Positions 62,745-64,000 of a stretch of DNA of 64,000 nt are shown here, piece after piece (within the stretch, counting starts at the first letter, position 1; the number at the start of each line of letters is the position of its first letter). The position numbers and the translations under genes were made by a program. The notes beneath the pieces were generated by a model that saw only the letters and a program-made list of their open reading frames with translations, was not told the origin of the DNA and did not search any database. Source of the stretch: Saksenaea vasiformis B4078 (lineage: Eukaryota; Mucoromycota; Mucoromycetes; Mucorales; Saksenaeaceae); the NCBI GenBank assembly GCA_000697055.1, contig JNDT01002401.1, forward strand, positions 1 through 64,000. The letters run 5' to 3'.

Positions 62745-64000
62745 ACTAATGAATCTATCTTTGTACCTACTTTTATATCTGTAACTTTCTTTTGGGATAA
62801 TTCCTCTACTCTACTATTGTTTCATTAAATATATGAATTACTAATTTTCCAATAACTGGCAACATGTTCCACAGCAGTAGTCGTAACTCTACAGAAAAAT
62901 GTTTGTTTCTTTCATTGCTTGGAGAACGACATTACCGAAGGCTCACTATGTAGAGGTTATGGAAATATCAATAATAATTTTTCGTGCGGAAACGAAAAGA
63001 CACCCGCATAAGCACTTCAGGTTGAAAACAGGTGCATGTATTCTATTGCTCTTAACTTTCTTACGAACCTTATGCTCATTACACGTCTCATCATTACATT
63101 TCTGAGGATCCTAATGATATACCAGTGGCACCAGTATTTTCTTTCGTTGCTGGAAATACCGACGCCAGAGAGGAGTTTCCCGGAAAACAGACCGCCTGCG
63201 TGCTGCGGCAGATTCTCCATCCTAACTGTAGATGTTTTCCTCGACACTATTCCATCCGTGGGACTTTTCGTAAACAATTACAAAACGAGAAATGCAGCAA
63301 GATATGGTCATCAAGCAGAGTCGTACATACGGTTGAACAGTTGACGAACAAAACAGAAAGCTAATGCCGCATAAATGGGACCTGAGAAGACCATACTTAA
63401 TGCATACGTTTTAATGGCTACACCTGATAGAACTACTTGGCCTACAAAGCAGATGCGCGTGTGTGGTGTTTACTGCAGCTGAAGACCTCCTTGTCTCAGA
63501 TGTAGACGTTTCAACATGTGATAACAGGATGACACCCACCATTAAAATGGCAAACAAGATAAGACTTTGATAAAACGTATACTCAAGGTTCCAAGATCTT
63601 GTAGCGATAATAATAACCGTTACAAGATTCTGGCTAGAGAATAGCGCGTACCATTCCCGATGTCGGTAATTGAAAATAAAAGAGCATGCAACTCTGTGCA
63701 TGCGTTCGCAGTCCACTGTGGAGTATCCTATTTATCAATTACAACGCGTAGTCCCCAGCCGATCCACATAGAGCACCTCTAATTATTCATAGGACATGGC
63801 CAGGTAACTACCAGATGGCTTATCTGCTGAAGACATTATTGTAGAGTTCCATTGGAAAGCCGTGTTGCGCCGGTATACGTTGCATGAAAAGCGTCATTTT
63901 ACCAGGCAATCAAAACTGGCTGTAATTCTTTATTATAGCAAAAAAGAACGTCAAACTTTTTAGCTTTCTTCCGTTTATATCAGCGCAAATAAATCAAATG
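62745..64000. other. Right-edge region, no gene recognised
   Basis: The 3' UTR of the MAPEG-like gene is followed by short overlapping frames on both strands at 62890-63720. None has a recognisable motif. A minus-strand frame near 63411-63700 contains one hydrophobic segment but no reliable start. Confidence 0.4.

Overview
The window looks like a nuclear contig from an early-diverging filamentous fungus, most likely Mucoromycota and probably Mucorales. Genes are split by many introns of about 45-60 bp with GT...AG ends, and start codons often follow pyrimidine-rich leaders. The gene set is fungal: a myosin-motor chitin synthase with a DEK C-terminal domain, GDP-mannose pyrophosphorylase, an Mi-2/Mit1-type remodeler, a Uls1-type SUMO-linked translocase and a RACK1 orthologue. 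No bacterial operons, CRISPR arrays, rRNA or convincing tRNA genes were seen. The exon models below were assembled by reading splice sites by eye.

Layout. 1-5.5 kb: two copies of a dispersed non-coding repeat family (one carrying a 117-bp tandem array) around a PNPOx/Alr4036-type flavin-binding gene. 5.8-11.8 kb: a peptide:N-glycanase fused to an L-type lectin domain, a secretory-pathway membrane protein and an MFS sugar transporter. 12.4-18 kb: two repeat copies around GDP-mannose pyrophosphorylase. 18.2-23.7 kb: a PHD/chromodomain SNF2 remodeler with a long RG- and Gln-rich tail. 24.5-31.8 kb: a gene-poor zone with two solo LTRs, a truncated gene, another repeat copy and a dead Tc1 transposase. 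31.9-38.2 kb: the chitin synthase. 38.4-40.4 kb: a repeat copy split by an intact Tc1-like transposon. 40.5-44.5 kb: the Uls1-like translocase. 47.3-62.7 kb: 1-Cys peroxiredoxin, alanine-glyoxylate-type aminotransferase, RACK1, a PH-domain protein, a START-domain protein and a MAPEG-like membrane protein, separated by gene-poor stretches with further repeat and transposon relics.

Functional links are loose, as expected in a eukaryote. There is a glycan and cell-wall theme: GDP-mannose supply, chitin synthesis and glycoprotein deglycosylation. There is also a chromatin and genome-stability theme in the two SNF2 enzymes. The most noteworthy observation is the peptide:N-glycanase/L-type lectin fusion at 5846-8133. 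Both domains keep their diagnostic residues and the junction reads through in frame. It resembles in concept the animal enzyme, which carries an unrelated sugar-binding PAW domain at its C-terminus.
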